Shown in pieces: positions 41,502-54,200 of a stretch of DNA of 64,000 nucleotides. The first letter of the stretch is position 1. Each line of letters starts with the position of its first letter. A program made the translations under genes and the position numbers. Source of the DNA: Metaphire vulgaris (lineage: Eukaryota > Annelida > Clitellata > Crassiclitellata > Megascolecidae); the NCBI GenBank assembly GCA_018105865.1, contig CM030833.1:14252881-14316880 (forward strand), read 5' to 3'. The notes beneath the pieces were generated by a model, which was not told the origin of the DNA, did not search any database, and saw only the letters and a list, made by a program, of their open reading frames with translations.

Positions 41502-44500
41502 GATAAATGCTTAAGCGCTTTTATCATTATATTGATATGGTTACTAAGTTTGAATATGGTAGTCATCAAATGGTCAAGTGAATAGACGAGGATGTTAGAG
41601 TAGAGTACAGATGATTTCCTTAGAGTCTCTGCTTTAAGTTTTTCCCTATGTTGTCTCACTTGCTTCTGAATGTGTTGAAATGCTCTGAACCAAAAGTCTG
41701 TTACCTGTTTGTGTGAAATGCAAGTTTGTATTATGAGACTGAGTGGTGAAAAGAGTTTTGTTTTTTAATTCATAGTACTGAGTCTGATATGCACTGTGCT
41801 TTCACTTGCCTGTTTAAGACACACGTCCATGCATAGCCCACAACAGATGTATTGAATTATGTGGTGTTGGGGATTATGTATGGTATGTGGAAAGGCAGAA
41901 CTTGCTGGTTATATGCATGAAAATGCAGGTTATGAGCTTGAGCAAAAAACTGAAGCTGGTAAAAACTGAATATGGTGAGATTACAGGCATGACCACTTGA
42001 GATCTACCTTTTACATTAAGCAGGAACAAATTGTAGTCATGCACTATGCTTGTTGAAGTTGAATAGTAAGAAATTTGGATATGATGTTATTTGATGATTT
42101 GTGTGAGATTTTAAAATTTAAATATACCTTTGTTTGATAAAGACAATATATCGACGTGTCGCAAAGTCACTGAAAGAATGTCAATGGGCCACGACTGCTG
42201 GTGTGTGATGAAACAGCACGTGCAACACATTCTGTTAAAACTTTCTTCATTTCCTATTTTAAATTGATGATTAACAGAAAAACTTCTGGCAGAGTCGAAC
42301 TCGTCAGATCATGTGTGAATTGCTTCAGTGCAGAGGAACTAACAGCTCAGTGTTGCATAGCATCACAGCAGTGAACCACAATTAAAGTTCAAATGTTGTT
42401 GCAGAACATCTTGTGTGCTGGAAATCGGTTTTAAGGTTTTGCTTTCTTGCACAGCTGGAGCTTATAACAGCACTTCACATTGACTTATGATGATGCAGGT
42501 AGAGCTGGAGGAATTCTGTAACCAATGACTACCTCTTCTGAGGGCTTATTTTGTTTCATGGTTATTAATTAATAAAATAATTATCACTCTTACAGCTAAT
42601 TTTATTTCAAATTCAAAGGACTTTTGGTTACATCAAAGTAGCATTCTGTTGTGCCACACACAAATATAATCTTGCATTTAAATGCAAAGATATGCACACA
42701 TGGCGATGAAATCATCATGTGTGTCTTTACTTGACTTACTCGTTTACTGGATGTGATTACAAATTATGCTAGTCTGCTAGTAACAACTGTTTGCTGGGAT
42801 GAAGTGTTAGAGCCAGGACTGCTTGTTGTGAGATGTTTCTAGAACCTCCAATTGTATAGTCCATAACACAAGGCATGTCTCAACTGCTGAATGTTTAATG
42901 CATGCAAATATGTTTCGCCTTAAAGTATATCCTCGAGACCTGGATCTCTGCAGCCGATGCCTGTTCACAAGCTGTTGTCTACGATACATTGAAGCATGTT
43001 TTCAATATTATGGCATGGATGTGTGTTTCTCTGCACTTGCCAAGTCCTATGACTGTATTGCAGCAGTGGAAATGATTGTATTATATGCATTACAGTGTTA
43101 TGTTCGGTGACTGATTGCCGTCTCCTGTTCTGCAGTGGCATGATATGCAATTATTGATGAAATGCCCGAAAGATTTTCAATGCACATTGCTAAATTTCAG
43201 CTGTTGAGATTCTACTGACTAACCAGTCACAGACATACTGATTAATCTTGTGAATATTTCTTTGTGCTTGAGAAGTATTTATATTTCAGTTGCTTTACTA
43301 TATTTGAGAGAAAGAGAGAGAGAGAGAGATACTGTAGTTTGAGATTTTTCATTATGTATCAGTTCTGAGTGATGACTTGAATTGCTTTTTATGTTAATTC
43401 ATTGGAAGATTTGGTTTATTGTCTGCAGGAATAAAACTTTCATAAACAGTTTGTGTAGATTGTATTATTTGCTTTATCTTCTTTTACATTACTGATTAGA
43501 AAGTGTACAAATTAATAGGCTACATAGATACTAATTTGCAGTTTAAAAGCTGACTGGATCTAATCTATTTGCCATGACTGCCTAAGATGAAACTTTGACA
43601 GTGACTACTGTGATTGATCTACTGTAAGAATCTTGAATACTACAAATGGGGTGCATTTTTATTGTTCCTCTTTGTAGATACTTCATTAGAATTTATCATG
43701 GACTATGTTCTAAAAACTTTTGCTCTTGAAGTGCAGTCAAAAGAGTTTTAACAAGTTTTATGATTAATGTTTCATACTGTGTCTTGTCCAGCAAAATTGG
43801 TCAATTATTTTATTGCTGAATGTTGTTAGCATTAGTGCAAGTTTTCATTAGAATAATGCATACTTGTTTTGAGCATGTACCTCAAAATTTGTTTTAAATT
43901 GCTAGCTTTTACTTAAATGCATTTGAGTTTTAAATCTTCATATGAAATGAGATTGTTTTATGTTGCCTTGTTACTTAATATGAAACAAATGATGGAGATT
44001 TGAAACTTTGCTTGACAGGATTTTTAGAAGAATAATTTTTGGGCCTTGATCAGTGACAATATGTGTAATGAGTAGAATTGTTTCAGTTCATTTCTTGTTT
44101 ATTTATTCTGAAACCACAAAATGTTTTCTATGGTTTATCTTTTGTGATATTTGCAGTTGTTTGCTTAGTATTATGTTTACAGAGTGATGCTGCATGGTGA
44201 CATTTTTAAAACTATGTTTTATTTCATAACTGTGATGTGGAAAGAGTTTGTTTTGTACAGATTTCTTGGTAACAAACCTTATTGTATTCTCATAGTGTAT
44301 GGGAAATATATATATATATAGCACTATAATAAATCTTGTGTCACCATTCTGCTCTTCAAAGTAGTCTTCTGTAAAGATATAACAATTGACATTATTCTAA
44401 ATTTGGTAAATGCTATATTTTAAAATATTATGTTGCTGAGCTGTTTAAGTGGTTTTTGCTAGCTGATTGTTGCTGTTGGACAGTATTTTAATTTGAATCT

Positions 44501-47500
44501 GTTATGAGTTAATTGTTTGTTTAAATATTGGTCAACTGTTAATGAAGTATTGGTTATGCTGGCTATTGCAAGAAGTTGATGTTAACATCAGAACCATCAG
44601 ATTTCTTTTAATTTCTTTTAATTTGTATCAAGCCTTTTTCAAAATTATGTGAGGCCAAGTGTATTTTTTTCTGATTGTCTTTTGAGGCTTAGATTTGTTG
44701 AGATGCAGATTGAACTTGTTCACCAAAAACAAATTTAAGTAGTTTCTGGAGGCTTGGTTTACTTTGATGCCAAATATGTCATGGCATCAATTTGATTTCT
44801 GTTCATTTTTGCTGTTTGTTGATATTGTTGTTTTGGTGACACATGCAGTTGTGATATTGTAAAATATTTATATTATGCTCATATATCACCTTTGGACCTT
44901 TACATAAATTTGGAAAATTTCATAAAAATTAAAAATTCATTATGTCAGAGAATGATGGACCTTTACTTTAATATTAATTTTGATCATTTGAATTTAAAAT
45001 TAAAACATATACTAGGCAATTGCTGTGAATAGTTTCATGTTTAAATTACATTTGGCTATATAAAATATTGGTGAATGGTCATCCTTGGTTGTCAAGGTCA
45101 TATTTTGTGTTAATTGTGTAGCACATTTAGGGGACACTGTCGATAGTTACACTACAAAAATGATATTTGCTAGATCAATAGAGGTCTCCAAAACGGTTAA
45201 TGCCAGGTCAAACAAAATAAGGCATTTATTTAGAGAGAGAGAGCCAATGCCTGCATCTCTATGTCATATGAAAATAATATATTGAATTTGGTACAGATGC
45301 TCTATTGTATGTTAAGCTCTTGGTCATTATATTAAAGGCCACATGATGCTGCATATACTAGACAATACAATTACACTGAAAGAAAGAAATATTTTGCAGT
45401 ATATTTTCTTTTTATTATGAAGTATTAACTTCACAATTTGTAAATGTACAGGCCAATGTAGGTCTCAAACCATGGCAACATAGTTTGGAGACCTATGTGC
45501 TATAACTGCTTTAGTTGGCTTCTGTGATTGCCTTTCATTTAGAATTCTTTCTGTGAAAGCAATTATTTCTAGCCGGTTTACTGGTTATAGCAAAGAGTTT
45601 AGTGATAACAAAGTTTAAACATTTCTGTAAGCTGTGACACAACTTGGTAAGTGTGTTTCTTGACTGTAGTCGAATACAAAGTTTGCATTTCTAACTTTAT
45701 TGTACTAAAGACTATTGAGATGGTCTCTTTTTGCACGTGCCTCGAGATAACTTCTGTGTCCGTAAATACTACATAAAGTGCGTATTCTAACTATACTTGT
45801 CGATGTATGTTCTATGTATGACATAGAAAAGTTTCAGATTTTTCCCCAACTGCTTAAAGGGTGAATTCCTCTGTACAGTATATGACTATAATATAATGCT
45901 GCTATTAATTTTTGCAGTACAATAATGGCCTCTAGGTGGCAGGCTTAGTCTTAATAGTTTATGGGCAACAGATTGTTTTTCCCACAGTATGCTTTATGGT
46001 AAATTCATTAATTTTACCTAAACTGTATGTAATGGCTGTTACTCATTTTGAAGTTCTTTTTATAGCATGCTCAAATGTTGATTTGTAATTTCTTTGGTTT
46101 GCCTTAATTTCAAAAGCTGTAAAATGTTTCTGACACAGCTGCAGACCATGATTTGTGATGCCTTGCAATGTTATTTCATGAAATTTTAAGATGGTAATTC
46201 TTGTATGACAGTTTCATGTACAGAGAAGAAAGTTATCAATAAGGTATTAGTGGCATTCTTGCCGTGAAATTAGCTTTTGGGAATGGCTTTTTAAAATACA
46301 TTTTACCAAAATTTCATTCAAATCATTGCAGAAACCTGTTTTCAGTGATTTTCTAAGTCAACAGAGTATTTGATAAGCTTTTCTTTCAATTATTGGATTA
46401 CCGGTAGGCAATACTTATTTGATTAGTGTTAATCTTAGGTACCAGCTTATAGGGGTGAAGTGAGTGGTCATGCCCTCGATTGCCTGCATCAAGACAGGTG
46501 GTACACAATTTCAGAGTTGACAATAAATGTGCTTTTAGAATCATGTCAATAACTATTGTGAAATAGTAGTTCAATTGTGGAGATTCCAATAAGACAATGA
46601 ATGAAGACTGGCCAATGTCGTAAATAATATATGGGATGTTATTAAGGATTTACCATTATAAGTTACTATGACCCACCTAATCAGGCAGACATTAAATATT
46701 AAATAAGCCAGGGCTACGGGGTGATCATGGCTATTGTTTTGCATCAGATCCAGTGGGTGGCCTAACTTCTCCATATGGACTCTGATTCAAGGTCAGGAGC
46801 AATCTGAGACTCTGAACTCCAATTTCCAAAACCAGAACTGGACATTATTATCCAGTTACTAAATTAATGCTTATCATTTAGTTTTTTGAATCTGAATGTC
46901 TGGTAGATTTAATTTTTTAAAATGATATTTCATTTTAGATGCACAAAAACTAGCCATTACAGTAGTTTAAAATACTGATGGGCATATGCTGCCATCAATT
47001 CTTTATTCATTATGCAAGCTGAAATCCTTTGGTGTAATACTTTTCCTTGTTCATCAGGAGATCTTGGGAGTATAAAGTGTTGCTTGACAAATTTGTCTGA
47101 TATTATTTCAGAAGTCCTTATTTCTTTTCAATGTTTTTTAACCCGATGCCTATGGAGATAAAAAGCATGGATTGTACAGAATGATAAATTGTGACTGAAG
47201 TAAGAAGCATTATGTTTGTCAGAAAATTCTAAACAAAATGTAAGCACAATACTAGTAGCAGGTGATGCTTAAATGTATTTAAGTACATTCAAAATAGCAT
47301 TTGCAAAACAATTGTCTCTGCATCATGGTCATGAGCAGATTGATGGTCTCTTGACATACAGCACTTGGCATGTCACATAGGGAAATAAAGTTGATGTCAA
47401 TATAAAATATGTAAAACAGTGCATACTCTATTTGCAATTGCTCAGTGTCAAATGGAAAATGTGGTACTGTCTGAATGAAAGCCTTTATTGCTCTGCTTGC

Positions 47501-47841
47501 ATATTGCCATGGTTATTTTGCTGAAGTTATGGGATGTGAAGGTCTGTTTTGTTGCAACAGCTGTAATCAATTAATTCCTGCTGACCATATGCAGTAAAAC
47601 TGAATTACAACATTCTTTCCTGTACAAAAGAAACTGAAAATCATATCCAGTGGTGGGCATCACAATCAGCACAGTTACTATGCCAATTCATGATCATAGA
47701 AAAGCTATGTGCAATTTCATTTGTAAAGTTTTTACCAGGTTTCATTTTACAAGACTCTTGGTTAGAGAAAGAAAACTTGGTTGAAAAATCATAGATCACC
47801 AGTGAAAGCAATTTAAAATTTTCATCTCCAGTTCCCTATAT

Positions 47842-48058
47842 CAGAGGTTCCCAAACTTTTTGGATCGCGGACCCCTATTTTGTTCCCAGCTTAGCTCACG
47901 GACCACATTATTTAACAAGTGACAAGCAAAAAAGGTTATCATCCTTCTTAAATGTAGTGACAAGCAAAAAAGGCATCTGGGTTAGGCCTAACCCTAAATA
48001 TTTTGGGAGGCTCTCGCAGACCCCCTCCGGTCCGAGGACCACAGTTTGGGAATCGCTG
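47842..48058. mobile_element. hAT (Charlie-like) MITE, 217 bp
   Basis: The ends CAGAGGTTCCCAAACT and AGTTTGGGAATCGCTG are flanked by a perfect 8-base duplication CCCTATAT (47,834; 48,059). The 'GGTTCCCAAACTTTTTGG...GACCCC' start is typical of Charlie-like hAT elements. It carries two reverse copies of the T-rich motif (gacaagcaaaaaaggttatc). Confidence 0.93.
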
Positions 48059-48327
48059 CCCTATATGACCACTATACAGTAACTTGGTGAATTTTAATCT
48101 ATTTTGAAAAGCAGAACTGCAACATTATGTACTTGTACTCGGTCAATTTTCAGTGGTGCATGGTTTCTGCTATTAAGCCATTTTGGTTCCGATGCACGCC
48201 TGTATATTTTACTAGAATAATTCAATTACTGTTTAAAAATAGTTAGTGTAAATACATTTGCTTGATCAAGAAATATGCATATTTCAAGTGTAATTATTTT
48301 GTGTTTTCATTCATGTCTGTTCTGTAC

Positions 48328-48333
48328 AATAAA
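48328..48333 (+). terminator. Distal poly(A) signal, Trio-like gene
   Basis: AATAAA preceded by a UGUA-type element (ctgtacaataaag) and followed within 20-30 bases by a T-rich run. Confidence 0.5.
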
Positions 48334-48353
48334 GATATTAGAAAAAAATCATT

Positions 48354-48359
48354 TTTATT
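48354..48359 (-). terminator. Distal poly(A) signal, PIKfyve gene
   Basis: TTTATT on the plus strand is AATAAA on the minus strand, followed on that strand by a T-run (TTTTTTTCT). It lies 20 bases beyond the opposing plus-strand signal. A nearer alternative for this gene is at 49,258-49,263. Confidence 0.45.
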
Positions 48360-50017
48360 CTTAATCAGCACACTAATACAATAATAATTATTCATTATAT
48401 GCACTCATTTCACAAACTATCTCCAATTTCTGTCCCTCCCATCAACTCTGAATTTTGTAGAATGTGAAGAAGCGAAATAATGGGGAAATTAAGCCGACAG
48501 GAAGAACAGAAATTTTAATTTCTAAATTTCTAATTTCAAGCTCTCCACAATACTCCTCCAAACATTTTAAAATCTCATTAAATTTCAGTTGTTTTAAGTC
48601 TTCTAAAATATTTTTATCAAAACCAACGTTCGCAAGATTATCAAAATTTAATGAGTATGACGTAAGCACAGGTGGCATAGTGAGGCAAAGTGCCACCTCC
48701 GAAAAAATCTGGCAACCAAAAAAGCCATCACACTTCCTAAAATTCTTGACAAGCAAAAAAACGTTATCTCACAACTTACTAAATTGCTAAATTTCTTCAC
48801 AAGCAAAGAAACGTCCTCGAAAATGCCGCCCCTAGAGCAAGTGCCGCCCAGGGCGCTACGCCACTGCATAAGCAATAATTATTACATCACTTCTTTTAAT
48901 TATTTAACATTATACATGACTTAGCTAAAAAGTAGTGCAACAACATCACTAGTTAATCTTTCAATTCTGATGTCTCTGTAGACTTTGGCATAGTAAGAGC
49001 CAACATTAGCTATAAATTATTAATCATGGCGATCATGTTACCGGTAAATATACTGTATAGTATTTCTCTTGCATTCTTAAAAAATTAAATAGAAGTCACA
49101 GGTATTTTTGAACATAATGTCACAAAATTCTATTGTTCTCAATATTAAACATGTAAAATCAAAATAATTAGAAAGCCACATTGAATTTTTATCAGCTGTT
49201 CAACATACTCCATGCATATAGTTAAGTGCAATATGCTGGGTTAGATGACTATAAGTATTTATTTGAAAGACCATTTTGTTTTAGATAACAAATAAAAACT
49301 CAATTCAGTCACCGGACTTCTTCAAAATTGACAAATGTTCATCAACATGTAACAGTTATTTCAATTATCGGTTACAGTTGAAAAGCTACAACAACTAACT
49401 TTTCTAACAAGATTTCATTTTTGTTAGTTTTAACAAAACCAAAATTTGCAATATTGGTATATAATAAAATTTTAATCTATTGTAAATGTAAAACTAAATT
49501 TTCTCAGAATCTTTTTTGTTTTTTTGAAGAAATAAACAATGAACTAAGAACTGTAGAGTGAACTAAACACTTAAAGTATTTGCTATTTACACAGACTCTG
49601 TTCAAATCCTACTAAACTTACAAGTTTCTTAGTTTGACTTTGATTTAAACTAAGTTGCATCATCCAAGAGTTCATTGTCAGAATGCCCTCGAAACCAACA
49701 TAAATAATTTACAGATGAAATTGGTTAAATCCTTTGATCCTTGAAGTATGAAGAACAGATTTTATAATAAACTGAGAATCCTGTAAGTAACTATTTACAC
49801 TTTAAATACAATTATAGAATCGTTTCTAGTATTCCTTGCCAGGATAACAGTAAACAACAAGCATTTTAAGTTAGAATGTACTGGTAAATATGTCTCTACC
49901 GTCATTATGACACTCCACATTAGAGCCCAAGGAGTTCTATAACCTCGATATCTTTTCCTAAGTTGCATATACAATAAAGATTGATTTATAACCATAAGAC
50001 TTTGGTATCTGTTATAA
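48360..50017 (-). other. Probable PIKfyve 3' UTR
   Basis: 1.66 kb between the stop codon and the distal signal, with no exon seen. A hAT MITE occupies 48,669-48,866. The rest is AT-rich unique-looking DNA. Confidence 0.5.
48669..48866. mobile_element. hAT-type MITE, 198 bp
   Basis: The ends CAGGTGGCATAG and GGGCGCTACGCCACTG are flanked by CGTAAGCA (48,661) / CATAAGCA (48,867), 8 bases with one change. Same terminal family as 1595-1933. Contains reverse copies of the T-rich motif (gacaagcaaaaaaacgttatc; acaagcaaagaaacgtcctc). Confidence 0.82.
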
Positions 50018-50139
50018 TCATGCTATGCCTTGACCAAGGCCATGCCAACGATCTGGAACTAGATGAAAATATTTATCCATCGCTTCTACGAAGCGTCTTC
50101 TGTAGGCCTCTGGTTGTAAGACTGTAGGAGCTTCTTTCC
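50018..50139 (-). CDS. PIKFYVE: PIKfyve last coding exon
   Basis: Acceptor ttaaattttag. Reads KEAPTVLQPEAYRRRFVEAM then DKYFHLVPDRWHGLGQGIA and TGA (50,018-50,020). It matches the PIKfyve C-terminus (SPELYRTRFCEAMDKYF...VPD-W-GLG). Confidence 0.95.
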
Positions 50140-51187
50140 CTAAAATTTAATACAAAGACAAACGATACCAACTGTCTACTTTGACAGCAAACTAAAATTG
50201 AAACATGTCACAGTAATTCTGTCACAAGTAATCCCGATGATACTCTAAAGTAGCAGCACAGAGGTTGGTGTGGGTAATGTAATGCTTTCACTGACAGACC
50301 TGGAAAATCTTACACGAATTATAAGTCTTTGTCTTTGAAGCCAAGTAAAATTAAGTCTAAAATTATTAAAGCCTAACCAAAGAAGCTTTTTAGTTATATT
50401 AGAGTTAAACCATGCATGAGCTCTGGTGCAAACCTTAAAGGCTTTAATATTGATTTATTAAAGTATCCAAAAGCTGTAATAATACAATAACTAAGTTTGT
50501 TGATTCCTTCATTCCAGCCTGAATAGGAAGGGCCCAGCAGACCCTGTGTCAACCTGTGGCTATGCTAATCGTCATTATAACACTGGTTACAGCAGTGGTT
50601 CTCAACCCAATTTGGCAGCAATGTAGTCGAGGTAATCCCAACACATTTTTATACAGGTAACCCACCACATGTACTATTTGTAGCAACTGTGTTTTACAAA
50701 ACAAAGCATAGTGTAATAATTATGCTACCACATGGTACACATTTGGCAGCAGTAACCATAATGGCTAACTTCCCTCACATTTTGAGGATTCCCTCAGCTA
50801 CATTGCTGCTGAGATATAATAGAAATACATTAGGACTATCACTGATGTGTTATTATAGACAAGATGTCATTAATTGAAAAGATAAAATGAACTATATTTA
50901 AGAGAATTGAGTCAAAGAAAACCATGCTGCAAAGAGTAAAGCAAAGGAAATTCCATCTATTTGGACACAAGTAGAATGAAAGAGGACAGAAAGATCAAAG
51001 CCCTAATGCTTGGGATAATGGAGGGTGCTTGTAAGAAAGAAAGACCACACGAGGAATGGTGTGATGATATCGATGAAAAGTTGTGGAAGCAGTTTACAGG
51101 ATCTGAGTCACAGAGCAATGGACAGGAATGAATAGCAACAAAGTGTAGAGATGGCATTATACACCAACAGGTGATGAGCCATCGTTA

Positions 51188-51218
<31 letters not shown>

Positions 51219-54200
51219 GTATAATGATGATAATGTCACTGAGGCTGTAATGAGGTTCCCAGTACTGCAAATGGCTTTCATCTGCTTTTGAAAAACTCAA
51301 CAATACAGTTATCATGGCTGCCTTAGTTAAAGACTTTCACAATACTTCTGAGTATTAGAATTAGTAATGATGTCAATACTTTTCTAACTATAATGGTAAT
51401 AAAGAAGTCACATAGCTTACCATATGCTGTCTTCACAAGCATCTCCACTTTTTTGTCCCAAGTGTATGTTCTCATATAATCTGCAGTCACAAAATTAAAG
51501 CAATACTTTAGTTTATACAGTATAAACAATACAAGAAAGCACATATTTTTCATGCTCTCTATGTCATCTCCAAGATGGGAAAAGTGCTTCTACATTTTCT
51601 ATACATTCTTAGTGCAGTTTTAAACAAAATGGCCATTAACTATCAACTGGAAGCACTGTTCTTGCAGTGTACGCTCAGTGCTTCTCAAACTTTTCACCTT
51701 TGTGGACCGGCATACAATTTTCCTTTTGCACCAGGGATGGTGCCATTAAAAAATTTGTTTCCTTGTAATTTGGATTATTTTAACATTTTATATCACCCCA
51801 ATTTCCATCTTAATATAAATATAAGTTTTATAGCTGTTGTGTATGTTACAGAATCTCATTTTTAAACAGGTTTAAACAACCCTCAAAGGAGAAAATATTT
51901 AACTTTTTTCACATTTTTCTCAACACAATTGCAGACCAGCAAATAAACTTTTTCTCACTATCTCGACACGTTGCGGACCGGCGAAAAAGGGCTCGTGAAC
52001 CGGCACCGGTCTGCAGACCACAGTTTGAGAAGCACTGCACTAGCTGGCATTATTGCATACAATTATTTCTATTTACAATGCTGTATATCATATGATTCTG
52101 ACAGGAAAAATTTTATCATACTAACATAGATATGCACACCCAATGCAAGATGGCAGATTAATTAATGGTTTTGCTATTTAACAGCATATGTTTAAAAACA
52201 AGTGTAATTGGCAATGGTGAGATATAAGTTTACATTCACATATTTGTATAATTAATCATACATACAATTACAGTTAAACTCATTTAAGGTGTATCTACAT
52301 CACATTATTTCTAAGGACATAACATTGCAGGATCCAAGTCACTATCAATGCTCTATATATTTTACTCCTGTTAACATGAGCTCTGCTAACACCATACAAA
52401 ATCAAATAATCTTTGAAGTGACATTAACTTAATTTGACTGTAGTAAAATAGAACTAAAAATTAAACAAATTACGAGATGCAAAAGCTGAAGGAAGTACTT
52501 TTAGTCATCTTAGATTTCAAGAATAATAATTATACTACTGGTTAAACTATGGTGTATGGTGTGCATGTGTATATACATATTTTCAAAACCAGTTTACATC
52601 TGCCAAAGTTATGAGCAAATATACAGTGGCATGCTTTTTATTGGCTCTCAATGTACATACATACATATACATACATATATATGTATATATGTATGTAAGT
52701 ATGTATGTACATATATACATACATGTGTGTATAACTGTATATATATAATGTATATATAACTATATGACTTTTTATATGAATGATCCTTCACCTATAATTC
52801 CGACAACAAACTGCTTTTCGGAATCATCAACACCAACAAGTAGTGAATAATCCATCACGGAATGAGTTGCCAAGAATTCTGTGTCTCGTGAAATTGAATC
52901 CATCAGAACGGCTTTTGAGTGTGGAAAAATATACATCGGAGATTCTATGCTTGCTACAAAAATTTATTTATGATGACATTTACAATATAAAACAAGTACC
53001 CATCAAATCCCAAATCAATGCAGTACTTAAAAATCTAAATCGGCACATGTCCCCTAAACATCTTTAAGAATGACTAAAAGTAGTAAGAGTAAAATCATGG
53101 CATAATTTTACACTTCTATCACTTTTAACAAAACAAATATAAGCCCTATAGCTTTCCACATACTTGTCGTGTGTTGTGTATGTTTCTGTACTTTGTGTGT
53201 TATGCACAGGCATGTCAGTGAGTAACACCATTGTATACTTACCTTTGACTAAGTTCTCATCAAGTAAAACCACATCTTCTACCCGTTTTCCAGACGTATC
53301 AACAAAACGATTTCGAACTGAACCTTTCAGGTCAAAAATCTGCAAAATAAGCAATTAAAATAAAACTCCTTAGTTTTAGTAATGATGAGAAAGCTAGTGC
53401 ACACAATTATTTCAATGCCAAATACAGGTCAATTGATACCATACAATCAACAAAGTTGAATACAATGAAGCTATTCATCAAAGGACCGTGGAAACTCATT
53501 GATATTAAGTGACAGAAAAACTAAAATCATAAAATATATTAGCAGCTGGAAATTAGAAAGGGTGTGATATTTTAGACTGTGACATTTAGAGGAATGAGAT
53601 CTTAAAAATGGTTGACTGTATAAGTACAGTAAAAGAAACTTCATATAAGCATATTTCTTCTTACTAACCAAACTGATGCCAAAATGATGTCATACTCTTT
53701 AGATCAAAGAAACAAAGTAAGCAAGTAATTAAGTAAAATCCCATTAATTTCTATAGCACTTTCAAAAGCAGCACTAGTAGTTAAGAAGTAGCACAGACGT
53801 AGCTCCTAATTCCTAGGCATTTATTTAATCTTAGTATAAAGTAGCTATAGCCAAAGGTGGGGTCATTCATGCAGGGTCATTTAATCCAAAGGGCCATTGT
53901 GGTTGGGACATTACAGCTGTGGAGAAAATTATTTTTTGAAGAGAAATGCTCTGAGTTTAGAAAGAAAAACTTGATGAGATGTTGCAAGAAGGGAAGGAAA
54001 TTGTGACTCAGAATTTGTTATTTGATCATGGTGAAGACAGCGGAGGGATGCTGGAATTGAGTACCAAAGTTCTGGTGCAACATATGAAAAAGCACGATTG
54101 CAAATGAAATGCTTGAGATGAAAAGCAAATAAATAATAATAATAAAACATCTTATTATATAATTCTCGATGTCCGTCCGTCTGTCCGACGGGCAACACGG

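Larger units (their letters stand above)
41502..48350 (+). other. Probable long 3' UTR of the Trio-like gene
   Basis: About 6.8 kb with no supportable exon on either strand. Candidate AATAAA signals lie at 42,571, 43,430, 44,328 and 48,328; the last is best placed, just before the convergent gene's 3' end. Contains one hAT MITE (47,842-48,058) and a short (GA)n run (43,309-43,328), and is otherwise low in recognised repeats. It could also be intergenic beyond an earlier poly(A) site. Confidence 0.5.

Noticed and set aside
42898..43110. 70-codon open frame MHANMFRLKVYP...
   Set aside because: Cysteine-rich chance frame in AT-rich DNA with no splice signals or family resemblance.
41502..47800. 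Search for Trio kinase or FN3 exons downstream of the Ig exon
   Set aside because: No glycine loop, HRD/DFG-type or FN3-like frames with splice sites were found on the plus strand.
48442..48756. 104-codon antisense open frame beside the 48.67 kb MITE
   Set aside because: It runs across the MITE boundary, has no recognisable domain and sits in the PIKfyve 3' UTR.
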